Positions 1 through 6,100 of a DNA stretch of 6,796 bases are shown here, in pieces. The translations under genes were made by a program, and so were the position numbers. The stretch's first letter is position 1; every line of letters starts with the position of its first letter. This DNA comes from Streptosporangiaceae bacterium. Its GTDB lineage: Bacteria; Actinomycetota; Actinomycetes; Streptosporangiales; Streptosporangiaceae. The notes beneath the pieces were generated by a model. The model ran no database searches and was not told the origin of the DNA. It was given only the letters and a program-made list of their open reading frames with translations. Where the stretch lies: assembly GCA_025934635.1 (NCBI GenBank), contig JAICWX010000410.1, positions 1-6,796 of the forward strand, read 5' to 3'.

Positions 1-255
1 GGCCTGTACTACGATGCCCACCCGATCGGGCAGATGCGCCACCACCTGACCATGCTCGCCTACGACATGAACGGCGCCCCGCTCACCTACGGGCACGGCG
101 CCCCGCTGCGGCTGCGCAACGAGGTCCAGCTCGGCTTCAAGCAGGTCAAATGGCTGGCCGGCATCGACTTCGCCGACAGCTTCTCCGAGATCGGCGGCGG
201 ACACGGCGGCTACAACCCCGACCACGAGTTCTTCGGCTACCGGCAATCGATCTAG
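1..255 (+). CDS. Molybdopterin-dependent oxidoreductase (sulfite oxidase family), C-terminal part
   Basis: The frame is open from base 1 to a TAG at 253-255, giving the last 84 residues of a larger protein whose start lies outside the window. The segment reads like the C-terminal end of bacterial sulfite-oxidase-type molybdopterin enzymes: a histidine-rich stretch (IGQMRHHLTMLAYDMNG), then PLRLRNEVQLGFKQVKWLAG, then a final GGYNPDHEFFGYR motif. In this family FKQVKW lies in the molybdopterin-binding fold and contributes to cofactor and oxyanion contacts. The substrate (sulfite, an oxidised amino acid or other) cannot be told from this fragment, and the signal peptide and the Mo-ligating cysteine would lie upstream. 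The gene ends two bases before the end of a convergent STAS gene, and a strong hairpin about 50 bases past the stop may end its transcript. The family call is firm; the exact function is unknown. Confidence 0.85.
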   Translation, partial: GLYYDAHPIGQMRHHLTMLAYDMNGAPLTYGHGAPLRLRNEVQLGFKQVKWLAGIDFADSFSEIGGGHGGYNPDHEFFGYRQSI

Positions 256-257
256 CC

Positions 258-562
258 TCAGCCCCGGCGCGTCCAGGGAACGGACCGCAACGCCCGTGCA
301 GGGGCCGCCCGGCAAGCTGCCTCCGGGCGGCCGTGGTCCTGGGCCGCAGGCCGGACCTGCTTCCGCCCGCGCGCCAGCGCTGCCACTCCGGTGCCATCGA
401 TGAACTGCAGGCCTGCCAGATCAGCGATGACCTGCGGCTCGCGCGCCGCGACCGCAGCCGCTGCGTCTGCCGCGGCTGCCTTGTCAAGCTCCCGCACAGT
501 ACGACAACGTGACCGTCACTTTCGCGGGTACTCAGATCCACGCCGCACGTGGGGGCCGCCAT
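258..562 (-). pseudogene. STAS-domain anti-anti-sigma factor, frameshifted
   Basis: Reading from ATG at 562, the protein starts MAAPTCGVDLSTRESDGHVV and reaches VLCG, which is the first beta strand of a STAS domain. The homology then moves to another frame: GELDKAAAADAAAAVAA, then VIADLAGLQFIDGTGVAALA. The last part is the STAS signature strand and loop, in which anti-anti-sigma factors carry the phosphorylatable Ser/Thr; here it reads D-G-T-G, so Thr could serve. Adding one base to the C-run at 491-493 restores one frame from 562 to the TGA at 258-260. The rebuilt protein has about 101 residues and ends in LTRRG, without the last 15-20 residues usual in this family. An alternative GTG start at 604 has a GGAG at 614-617, 9 bases upstream. 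STAS proteins of this type bind anti-sigma kinases of the RsbW type. Either the gene is broken or a base was lost in sequencing. Confidence 0.75.
303..332 (+). terminator. Strong hairpin, candidate terminator at a convergent gene junction
   Basis: A perfect 10-bp inverted repeat (GGCCGCCCGG at 303-312 and CCGGGCGGCC at 323-332) encloses a 10-base loop. It starts 47 bases after the stop of the molybdopterin oxidoreductase. No T-run follows, which is common for intrinsic terminators in high-GC actinobacteria. It also lies inside the 3' part of the minus-strand STAS gene, so it could act in both directions or be a by-product of GC-rich coding sequence. The structure is seen; the terminator role is inferred. 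Confidence 0.45.
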
Positions 563-604
563 CCTGCAGCAGCAAGGCAGGAGCTTGACCCAGCGGCGAT
601 TCAC

Positions 605-876
605 CGGGTATCACTCCGGATATCCGCCGCTGTCGTGTCCGGCCGGCCCGCCCCGCCGCCGTGCCAGGCTGCCCGCCCTGCCATCCGGCGGCTGCCCCGC
701 CGTGACCGGCCGCGAGAACCTTCCGGGCACGTGACTGTGCTGCCTGCCGCGCGCCCGCGGGCTGTGTCCTGAACCAGGCTCTGCAGGGACGGCCCGGCGT
801 GAGAGACTCCCAGTCATAGGCGCGCTTGCCGCGCCCGAGGGGGGACCTTGCGGCCTTTCCTGAGAGGTGAGCGGGG
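605..876. other. Intergenic region between divergent STAS and GAF-ANTAR genes
   Basis: No convincing gene is seen in these 272 bases; the open frames crossing it lack recognisable motifs and look like GC-rich shadows. It must hold the promoters of both divergent genes, but no clear -35/-10 pair could be recognised. A small inverted repeat (GGCGCG at 819-824 and CGCGCC at 830-835, 5-base loop) lies about 40 bases before the GAF-ANTAR start, in what would be its mRNA leader. A Shine-Dalgarno-like AGAGG at 863-867 precedes the ATG at 877 by 9 bases. Confidence 0.5.
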
Positions 877-1668
877 ATGGACGGACAGCTGCTCTCGGAG
901 ACATTTGTTGAGCTGACCGACACGTTGGTCGCCGGGTTCGACGTGATCGACTTCCTGCACGTGCTGACCGGCCGCAGCGTCGAGCTGCTGGACGTCTCCG
1001 CCGCCGGGCTGCTGCTGGCGGACCCGCGCGGCGAGCTGCGGGTGGTCGCCGCCTCCAGCGAGGCCGCCCGGCTGCTGGAGCTGTTCCAGCTGCAAAGCGA
1101 CCAGGGCCCCTGCCTGGACTGCTACCGCACCGGCCAGCCCGTCACCGTCACCGATCTCACCACCGGGGCAGGCCGCTGGCCCCGGTTCGCCGCCGGCGCC
1201 CGCGACGCCGGGTTCACCGCCGTGCAGGCCCTGCCGATGCGGCTGCGCGAGCAGGTCATCGGCGCGCTCAACCTGTTCCGCGCCGCCCCGGGTCCGTTCG
1301 ACCCCGCGGACGTACGCGTCGGCCAGGCCCTGGCCGACGTGGCCACCATCAGCCTGCTGCACGAGCGCGGCATGCGCCACGGTGAAATCCTCAATGAGCA
1401 GCTGCAGGCTGCGCTGGACAGCCGGGTCATCATCGAGCAGGCCAAGGGCATACTCGCCGAGCGTCTCGGCCTGGACATGGACCGGGCATTCGGCCTCCTG
1501 CGCGACTTCGCCCGGTCCCGCAACCTGCGCCTGTCCGGCCTGGCCGGTGCCCTCGTCGACGGCACCCAGAACCTCACCGGCCTGGCCGCCAGCAGGCCGC
1601 AGCAGCGGCCGCCCGGCACCGGGCATGAGTCCCGCCAGCCCCGGCCGGGCTCCTGGCTCCCGCCGTAA
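877..1668 (+). CDS. GAF and ANTAR domain-containing transcription antitermination regulator
   Basis: This is an intact 263-residue protein. Residues about 18-162 form a GAF sensor domain: a hydrophobic strand ending SAAGLLLAD, an SDQGPCLDCYRTGQPV segment typical of actinobacterial ANTAR partners, then ALPMRLREQVIGALNLFR. Residues about 172-230 form an ANTAR RNA-binding domain, with ALDSRVIIEQAKGILAERLG followed by AFGLLRDFARSRNLRLSGLA, the expected three-helix pattern with conserved Ala, Lys and Gly in EQAKG. ANTAR proteins bind paired hexanucleotide-loop hairpins in nascent RNA and prevent termination. The GAF domain would sense a small ligand or redox state; Cys79 and Cys82 might be relevant, but this is only a guess. 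The tail after residue 235 is Pro/Gly/Arg-rich and probably disordered. The ATG at 877 is chosen because AGAGG lies 9 bases upstream and the homology begins soon after. No kinase partner is present in the window, and the RNA targets are unknown. Confidence 0.93.
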   Translation: MDGQLLSETFVELTDTLVAGFDVIDFLHVLTGRSVELLDVSAAGLLLADPRGELRVVAASSEAARLLELFQLQSDQGPCLDCYRTGQPVTVTDLTTGAGRWPRFAAGARDAGFTAVQALPMRLREQVIGALNLFRAAPGPFDPADVRVGQALADVATISLLHERGMRHGEILNEQLQAALDSRVIIEQAKGILAERLGLDMDRAFGLLRDFARSRNLRLSGLAGALVDGTQNLTGLAASRPQQRPPGTGHESRQPRPGSWLPP

Positions 1669-1722
1669 ACCCCGCCAGGCAGCAAGCTGCCCCGGCCCGG
1701 GATGCGCTGACCAGGGCTGCAA

Positions 1723-1995
1723 GGTCAGCTGATCGCGTTGCTGGCGGCGCGGGCCGCGGAGCTGGAGCCGGCGAACGCGGAGCGAGCGGGTGGCGCGCTT
1801 GGAGCGGGCGGTATCGCGCGTAACTCCCTGAATTCGCCGGTGCCGCCGCCGGTGATGACGCCCCGGGCCGGAAGCCGCCGCCCAGGCAGCGGCGGGCGGC
1901 GACGCGGAACCGTGGTAAAGCAGTCGGGCGCGCCGGGATCGGCGCTGTCCTGGGCCCGGCCCGGTGAGATACGCGGCCGCGTCCCGCAGCGGACA
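1723..1995 (+). mobile_element. Decayed IS66-family transposase N-terminal relic
   Basis: Translated on the plus strand, fragments match in order the N-terminal region of IS66-type transposases (the coiled-coil part before the zinc-binding segment, DUF6444-like). The order is GQLIALLAARAAELEPANAE, then ERVARLERAVSR, then the characteristic asparagine motif RNSLNS, then DDAPGRKPP, then KQSGAPGSALSW, then a trace of the FPQGTC-type segment (RVPQRTG). The pieces sit in three different frames: frame one, then plus one, back to frame one for RNSLNS, a third frame for DDAPGRKPP, and frame one again at KQSGAPG. At least four indels are therefore needed in about 270 bases. The catalytic DDE domain, the accessory IS66 orfs and terminal inverted repeats are absent. 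It is an old remnant rather than a working element. It abuts the 3' end of the LysR gene on the other strand, so the right boundary is approximate. Confidence 0.66.
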
Positions 1996-1996
1996 G

Positions 1997-2896
1997 GGCG
2001 GCGGGCGCCAGCCAGCCGAGCCGCTGCGACATCGCCCGCGCGCAGCTAACGACGGCGTGCACGTGGCCGGAGGTCTCGGTGGCGCGCCACGGCACTGACC
2101 ACGGGAGTAGGAGGCTGGTTCGGTGCGCGGCCGCCAGGTGGTCCCGGGGAGTGCGGAGATGCAGGAGGAGGGGACGCAGTACAGGCAGCGTCCCTGGGCG
2201 ACCAGGTCGGCGGCCGCGCGGATGCTTTCCACGGTGCCCTCGTGCACGGTGGGGGTGAAGCCGGCGGCCCGGCACATCTCGACGGTGAACTGGTTGAATT
2301 CCGGGGCCTGGGCTTCTTCGGCGAGCAGCAGCGGCTCGGTGGCCAGGACGGCGACGGGGATGGCGTCCAGCCCGGCGAACCGGTGACCGGAGGGGACCAG
2401 GACCCCGAGCGGGTCCTGGCGGAACAGCAGCGAGGCGACCTGCGGCGGGGCGAGCGCGGCCCGGCCGATGCCGACGTCCAGGCGGCCGTCGGCCGGCTGC
2501 TGGTACTGCCCGGGCACGCTGGCCTCGACCTGGTGGATGACCAGGCCGGGATAGCGGGCCTGGACCTCATGCAGGATCTGCGGCATCGAGTCGTAGCTGG
2601 CGTCGATGATGCCGACCCGCAGCGGGGCGGCGGCGCCGGTCGCGCTGCGGGCGATCGCGGCGGCCCGGTCAGTGCGGGCCAGGATCTGCCGGGCCTCGGC
2701 CAGGAACACCGCCCCGGCGGCGGTCAGCGAGACGTAGTGGGTGCTGCGTTCCACCAGGCGGACGCCCAAGCTCACGCTCGAGCCGCTGTACCTGCTGGCT
2801 CAGCGCCGACTGCACGATGTGCTCCCGGGCGGCCGCCCGGCCGAAGTGCAGTTCCCCGGCCAGGGTCACGAAATAGCGGAGCTGACGTAGCTCCAT
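1997..2896 (-). pseudogene. LysR-family transcriptional regulator with two frameshifts
   Basis: The N-terminal helix-turn-helix starts at ATG 2896 with [20 protein letters not shown], then [16 protein letters not shown]. One extra base in the GCCC run at 2764-2767 moves the frame; homology resumes as [17 protein letters not shown] and runs through the linker helix and effector domain (LRVGIIDASYDSMPQ, LDVGIGRAAL, FRQDPLGVLVPSGHRFAG) to CLYCVPSSC. A missing base near 2105-2115 moves it back to the first frame, where the family's C-terminus appears: LPWSVPWRATETSG, then CARAMSQRLGWLAPA. Joined, the protein would have about 300 residues, the normal LysR length. No stop follows at the usual place; the frame runs into the IS66 relic and on to 1574. 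The long uninterrupted minus-strand frame 814-2775 is therefore LysR only above about 2110, and antisense shadow below. LysR proteins bind DNA and respond to a small coinducer; the target here is unknown. It lies just downstream of the sigma-factor gene on the same strand. Confidence 0.85.
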
Positions 2897-3927
2897 GCCC
2901 GCCGCCAAGCCCGTGCCCGGTTCATCGTTCTTTCCCCGCCGTGACCAGGCCCGGATCGCGGGGATGCCCCGGCGATCCGGCCCGGTTGCAGGAGCGGCAG
3001 ACCTCCGCATAAGTGATCAGCGCCGGTCGCAGGTTCATGGCCCTTCGGCGGCTGGGGTGCCACCACCGGACCGGCGCTGGGATGCGTGACCTCCAGGTCG
3101 AGCAGGCGCGAGCGGAGATAGCCGAGCGCACGGGCGATCAGCCGGGAAACGTGCATCTGGGAGATGCCGAGCCGCTGGCCGATCTGCGCCTGCGTCAGGC
3201 CGCCGCGAAAGCGCATCAGCAGGATCTCCTGCTCACGTAGCGGCAGCTCGCCCCAGTGCGCGGCGACGGCCTGCATGCCGAGCATGTGCTCCAGCCGCGG
3301 GTCCTCCGCGCCGAGGACGTCAGCCAGGATGCTCGTGCCCCGCTGGCCGACCAGCGGGGCGTCCAGTGAGTACGGCTGGAAGGCGATCTCGGCCCGCTGG
3401 GCATGCCGCAGCTCATTCCCGCTGATCCCCAGGTGCCGGGTCAGGTCGGATTCGGCCGGCATGCGGCCCAGCTCCTGGGCCAGCCGCCAGGTCGCCTCAC
3501 GGACCTCCAGGACCAGTTCCTGCACCGGGCGCTTGACATGGACCTGCCAGCGCTTGTCGCGGAAATGCCGCTTGAGCTCGCCGCTGATGCACGGCCGCGC
3601 GTACGCGGCCAGGCAGCCGCCAGCAGCCGGATCGAAATTGCCGATGGCTTTCAGCAGGCCGACATATCCCACCTGCATCAGGTCTTCCGCCGGCTCAGGG
3701 CTGTGCAGGTACGGCCGCACGCAGGACCAGACCAGCCCCTGGTGACGGCTGACCAGCAACTCGCACGCCGCCGCCCGCCGCCCGCTGGCCCGCGGCGACA
3801 ACCGCACGATGCCCAGGAGCGCCCCGTCGTCCATCTCGGCCAGCTCCGTGAGCATCCGGGCTGGCGGGGCGGGGGAGCCCGGCTCGGATTCTGCGAAAGA
3901 AATTGTTCCGGAAGAAATTGCTGCCAT
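2866..3927 (-). CDS. SigB/SigF-family RNA polymerase sigma factor
   Basis: This is an intact frame of 353 residues from ATG 3927. Region 2 covers about residues 55-128, with [19 protein letters not shown] and then [20 protein letters not shown], the core-binding and -10 recognition helices typical of the SigB/SigF/SigG group. Region 3 is about 135-195 ([18 protein letters not shown]). Region 4 is about 220-275, with [20 protein letters not shown] and [20 protein letters not shown], the -35 helix-turn-helix. The protein would direct RNA polymerase to stress or developmental promoters, and in relatives it is held by an RsbW-type anti-sigma factor released by STAS proteins. A TTG at 4026 is in frame, but ATG 3927 is preferred because GAGG lies 6 bases upstream and the homology starts later. 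The first codons use AT-rich triplets (ATT, TCT, ACA), unlike the rest of the gene. Residues 277-353 extend past the usual end of the family, lack motifs, and overlap the LysR start by 31 bases. No anti-sigma gene is visible nearby. Confidence 0.95.
   Translation of the reverse strand: MAAISSGTISFAESEPGSPAPPARMLTELAEMDDGALLGIVRLSPRASGRRAAACELLVSRHQGLVWSCVRPYLHSPEPAEDLMQVGYVGLLKAIGNFDPAAGGCLAAYARPCISGELKRHFRDKRWQVHVKRPVQELVLEVREATWRLAQELGRMPAESDLTRHLGISGNELRHAQRAEIAFQPYSLDAPLVGQRGTSILADVLGAEDPRLEHMLGMQAVAAHWGELPLREQEILLMRFRGGLTQAQIGQRLGISQMHVSRLIARALGYLRSRLLDLEVTHPSAGPVVAPQPPKGHEPATGADHLCGGLPLLQPGRIAGASPRSGPGHGGERTMNRARAWRRAWSYVSSAIS
3018..3079. repeat. 11-bp perfect inverted repeat with a 40-base spacer
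   Basis: CAGCGCCGGTC at 3018-3028 is the exact reverse complement of GACCGGCGCTG at 3069-3079. It lies under the region of the sigma-factor gene that encodes the non-conserved tail, about 120-180 bases upstream of the LysR start. It could form a long-loop stem in the sigma/LysR transcript, or be the remains of a terminator or operator that once lay between two separate genes. The repeat is seen; any role is inferred. Confidence 0.5.
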
Positions 3928-3933
3928 GCCCAA

Positions 3934-3937
3934 CCTC
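3934..3937 (-). promoter_or_regulatory. Shine-Dalgarno deciding the sigma-factor start
   Basis: On the minus strand GAGG is followed by six bases and then the ATG at 3927. No similar site precedes the upstream in-frame TTG at 4026, and the 33 residues between the two starts show no family similarity. This supports the shorter protein. Confidence 0.6.
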
Positions 3938-4597
3938 GGTTCGCAGAAGGCCGAATTAGAGCCGCCGAGGTCTGGGGCAGATAAGTACGCAACCGTGCAT
4001 TCGCGAGCAGGATGACGTTTCCCCAATCGATAGAATACGCCTCAGCCACGGCGGCAGCAATGCCTGCCTGGCGCTGCCCGGGCCGGCGTGATCCTCGCGG
4101 TCGTCCTGCCGCTCCCGGGCACCGGCTTACCGAACTCAGGAACGCAGCCGCCATCCCTGTCCCCGCGCCGCAGCCACACAGGCACGCCATTCCCGTGGCC
4201 CTGATCAGCCGCTCGCCGGTGACAATACCCGACGGCCCGGTAGCCGTCGCGGCGGGTTAGGCATCCAGCGGATAAGCCGTCTCAGGCCAGGAGGAGAGCG
4301 GCCGGGGCGATGACGCCTATCCTGCCGGGGCGCGGAGCCGGGCGAAATGGGTCTCGGCCGCGGTGACTTCTCCGCACAGCAGATGACGGGCGGCCTCTTC
4401 CCGGACGATTACATCAAGGGCGACCGGAGGGGAACTACCTGGCCGGGCCCCTGCGAGGCCGACGCCGTATCCGCAGGGCGCCCGGGAGAAGAGCACCCAG
4501 GGACACGACGATGCCGCTGATCGCCGGCCTGGCCAGCCGGGATCGGGACTGCACCTTGAGCCTTGGCCCGGGTTCCCAGGGTGTCTGACCCAGATCT

Positions 4598-4616
4598 CCT
4601 CCTCGGATCGAGGAGG
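4598..4616. repeat. Short perfect hairpin, 8-bp stem and 3-base loop
   Basis: CCTCCTCG and CGAGGAGG flank the bases GAT. The stem is very stable and the element stands alone in a non-coding stretch. Neither strand shows a T-run after it. It could be a terminator for a lost gene or a protein-binding site; nothing in the sequence decides between these. Confidence 0.45.
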
Positions 4617-4672
4617 CCGATGCCTGGCCGTTGCGGTCGGCCGCAGCTTTGACAGTGGGCGAGTTCGCCGTG

Positions 4673-4692
4673 GCTGAGCCGTACGGCTCAGC
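4673..4692. promoter_or_regulatory. 20-bp perfect palindrome, candidate operator
   Basis: GCTGAGCCGT at 4673-4682 is followed directly by its exact reverse complement ACGGCTCAGC at 4683-4692, with no spacer. A gapless palindrome of this length is what a homodimeric repressor of the TetR or MarR kind commonly binds. It lies about 215 bases upstream of the DUF1206 start, which is rather far for a direct operator, and no regulator gene is adjacent. The palindrome is certain; its function is inferred. Confidence 0.4.
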
Positions 4693-4907
4693 GTTCCCAC
4701 GGAAACGGATCGCCGGCTCGGGTAGGCGGGTCCCATACCGCCCTGGCAGGACCCGGAGGGCGGTGGCCGGCTGGCCTTTGGCGTGATGCCTGATGATCAC
4801 GCGGGAGGCCGGCCCGGCCCGGCGGAGCTGAGGGTCATAGGCAGCGGCATCGCGCTGGCCGGCACTTCCCCTGCGCCCGTGCATACTGTCTAGCAGAGGC
4901 GAGTCCG

Positions 4908-5795
4908 TTGAAGAACATCCATGGGCAAAGCAGGACCGCCGGAACTTCGCTGCACGCTGCTGCACTGTCGATGGCGCGGGGCGCGTCCGGTGTGTGGCTG
5001 CGCGCGGTGTCCCGGCTCGGCCTGCTATGCCGCGGCACGGTCTACCTCCTGGTCGGCTACCTTGCGCTGCGCCTGGCGCTGGCGGCGCACGGGCGCGCCG
5101 GCGCGCCCGCGAGCAGCGCCGGGGCCGTGCAGGCGGCCGCCGCAGGGGGGCGGGTCCCGCTGGTCTTGCTCGTCGCCGGACTCGCCGCGTACGCGCTCAC
5201 CCAGCTCATCGAGGCCGTGTTCCGGCCGGCCAACGCGGCAGGCACGGCGGGCAAGTGGCGTCAGCGCGCGGTGTCCGCGTGGGGATGCCTGCTGTACTCG
5301 GCATTCTGCCTGACCACCGCCCGGCTCGTGCTGGAGAATCAGCCGCGGCAGACGGCGCAGTCGGAGCAGCGGCAGGACACCGGCGTCACCGCGGACCTGC
5401 TGCGAACCGGATGGGGCCGCGTGCTCCTGATCGTGGTGGGGGTCGTGGTTGTGGCCGGCGGCGTGGAGATGGGCCGCCGGTCAGTCCGGCTCGATTTCCG
5501 GGAGCGGTTCACTACCGCGCATATGTCCCGGGCGCTGGCCATCCTCACCAGGACGCTCGGCGCGGTGGGCTGCGTCGCCCGCGCCGTCGTGTTCGTGCTG
5601 GTCGGCGTGTTCCTGCTGAAGGCCGTGGTGCTGTCCAGCGCGAAGCAGGTCAAAGGGCTGGACGCGGTCTTCCGTTCGGTGGCCAGCTCCGCCTACGGTC
5701 CCTGGCTGCTGGCCGCGCTCGCGTCCGGCCTGCTGTGCTACGGCCTCTACTGCCTGCTCGAAGCCCGCTACCGCGACCTGACACCAGGCCGCTGA
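4908..5795 (+). CDS. DUF1206 domain-containing membrane protein
   Basis: This is an intact 295-residue protein with six predicted membrane helices in three pairs, as expected for DUF1206 proteins, which carry three copies of a two-helix unit. Helices lie at about residues 38-59 (LGLLCRGTVYLLVGYLALRL), 83-105 (VPLVLLVAGLAAYALTQLIE), 121-142, 169-188 (VLLIVVGVVVVAGG), 222-243 (CVARAVVFVLVGVFLLKAVV) and 263-287 (YGPWLLAALASGLLCYGLYC). The repeated pattern of Arg-Gly or Arg-Ala, then hydrophobic, then Tyr/Phe-Leu-Val-Gly at helices 1 and 5, and the final LLEARYRDL motif, are diagnostic. Function in the family is unknown. The TTG start at 4908 is chosen because AGAGG lies 8 bases upstream; the next in-frame ATG (4971) has no such site. 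A region rich in Gln (about 145-157) links helices 3 and 4. It stands alone between two non-coding stretches. Confidence 0.9.
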   Translation: MKNIHGQSRTAGTSLHAAALSMARGASGVWLRAVSRLGLLCRGTVYLLVGYLALRLALAAHGRAGAPASSAGAVQAAAAGGRVPLVLLVAGLAAYALTQLIEAVFRPANAAGTAGKWRQRAVSAWGCLLYSAFCLTTARLVLENQPRQTAQSEQRQDTGVTADLLRTGWGRVLLIVVGVVVVAGGVEMGRRSVRLDFRERFTTAHMSRALAILTRTLGAVGCVARAVVFVLVGVFLLKAVVLSSAKQVKGLDAVFRSVASSAYGPWLLAALASGLLCYGLYCLLEARYRDLTPGR

Positions 5796-6100
5796 GGCGC
5801 CGCCGCGGATCCCCGCTCCGGCTGACGCTTCCGGCACCAGATTCCTGGCGTGCAGGCCGCCGGGAGACACTGACGGTCCCTGATCGTGGTCGACGATCAG
5901 CAGTCCCTGAGGAGATCCTCGTTCCTGGCCGGCGTCCCCGGACCCGCGGCGAGAACGTCAACGGCACGGCCATCGGCCGGACGGACTTGGTCGCCGTCCT
6001 GTGCTCGCATAGGCGCGCAGGGTAAGCAGGGCGGTCGGGGCCACGCCGGGGCGAGATTCTGCGTGGACGACCGGGGACCCGGTCCCGCCCCACCGTAGGT
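5796..6100. other. Intergenic region between convergent DUF1206 and DUF6458 genes
   Basis: No gene is supported in these 305 bases. It holds an inverted repeat TGATCGT/ACGATCA with a 5-base loop at 5881-5899, and GGGACC/GGTCCC around one central base at 6074-6086. The latter sits about 15 bases beyond the DUF6458 stop and could help end that minus-strand transcript. A short plus-strand frame from 5886 begins VVDDQQSL, vaguely like a response regulator, but nothing after it agrees. Confidence 0.5.

Larger units (their letters stand above)
3928..4907. other. 980-base region without a convincing gene
   Basis: The part next to the sigma-factor gene (3928 to about 4035) is visibly less GC-rich than the rest and probably holds its promoter and leader; no consensus promoter could be assigned with confidence. 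Between 4036 and 4310 nothing is recognised. On the minus strand, 4317-4420 reads ALDVIVREEAARHLLCGEVT and on to a TAG, with gene-like codon use but no acceptable start. Similarly 4435-4545 reads RLARPAISGIVVSLGALLPG and a basic end, like a single membrane helix. Neither has a recognisable family, and they may be gene remnants or chance. Two palindromic elements (4598-4616 and 4673-4692) lie further on. Just before the DUF1206 gene, TACTGT at 4884-4889 fits a -10 pattern, but no matching -35 is seen. Confidence 0.5.

Noticed and set aside
814..2110. The lower part of the long minus-strand frame 814-2775 as a 653-residue protein
   Set aside because: Only the part above about 2110 matches LysR. 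The remainder is antisense to the GAF-ANTAR gene and the IS66 relic and has no domain pattern.
2040..2140. Possible extension of the IS66 relic (PEVSV and nearby residues on the plus strand)
   Set aside because: The same bases on the minus strand encode a better and longer match to the LysR C-terminus (WRATETSG to RLGWLAPA), so the plus-strand likeness is probably chance.
3928..4026. N-terminal extension of the sigma factor from TTG 4026
   Set aside because: There is no Shine-Dalgarno site there, no family similarity in the added 33 residues, and a good site exists for ATG 3927.
4012..4260. Plus-strand frame of 82 codons starting MTFPQSIEYA
   Set aside because: It has no ribosome binding site, no recognisable family, proline/arginine-rich composition typical of shadow frames, and it begins in the likely promoter zone of the sigma factor.
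4994..6025. Long plus-strand frame of 343 codons
   Set aside because: It overlaps the DUF1206 gene in another frame, is made of Arg/Ala/Gly-rich low-complexity sequence, and has no membrane or domain pattern.
5881..6098. Possible response-regulator start (IVVDDQQSL)
   Set aside because: The acidic pair is followed by nothing like a receiver domain in any frame, and the bases also form an inverted repeat that accounts for part of the match.
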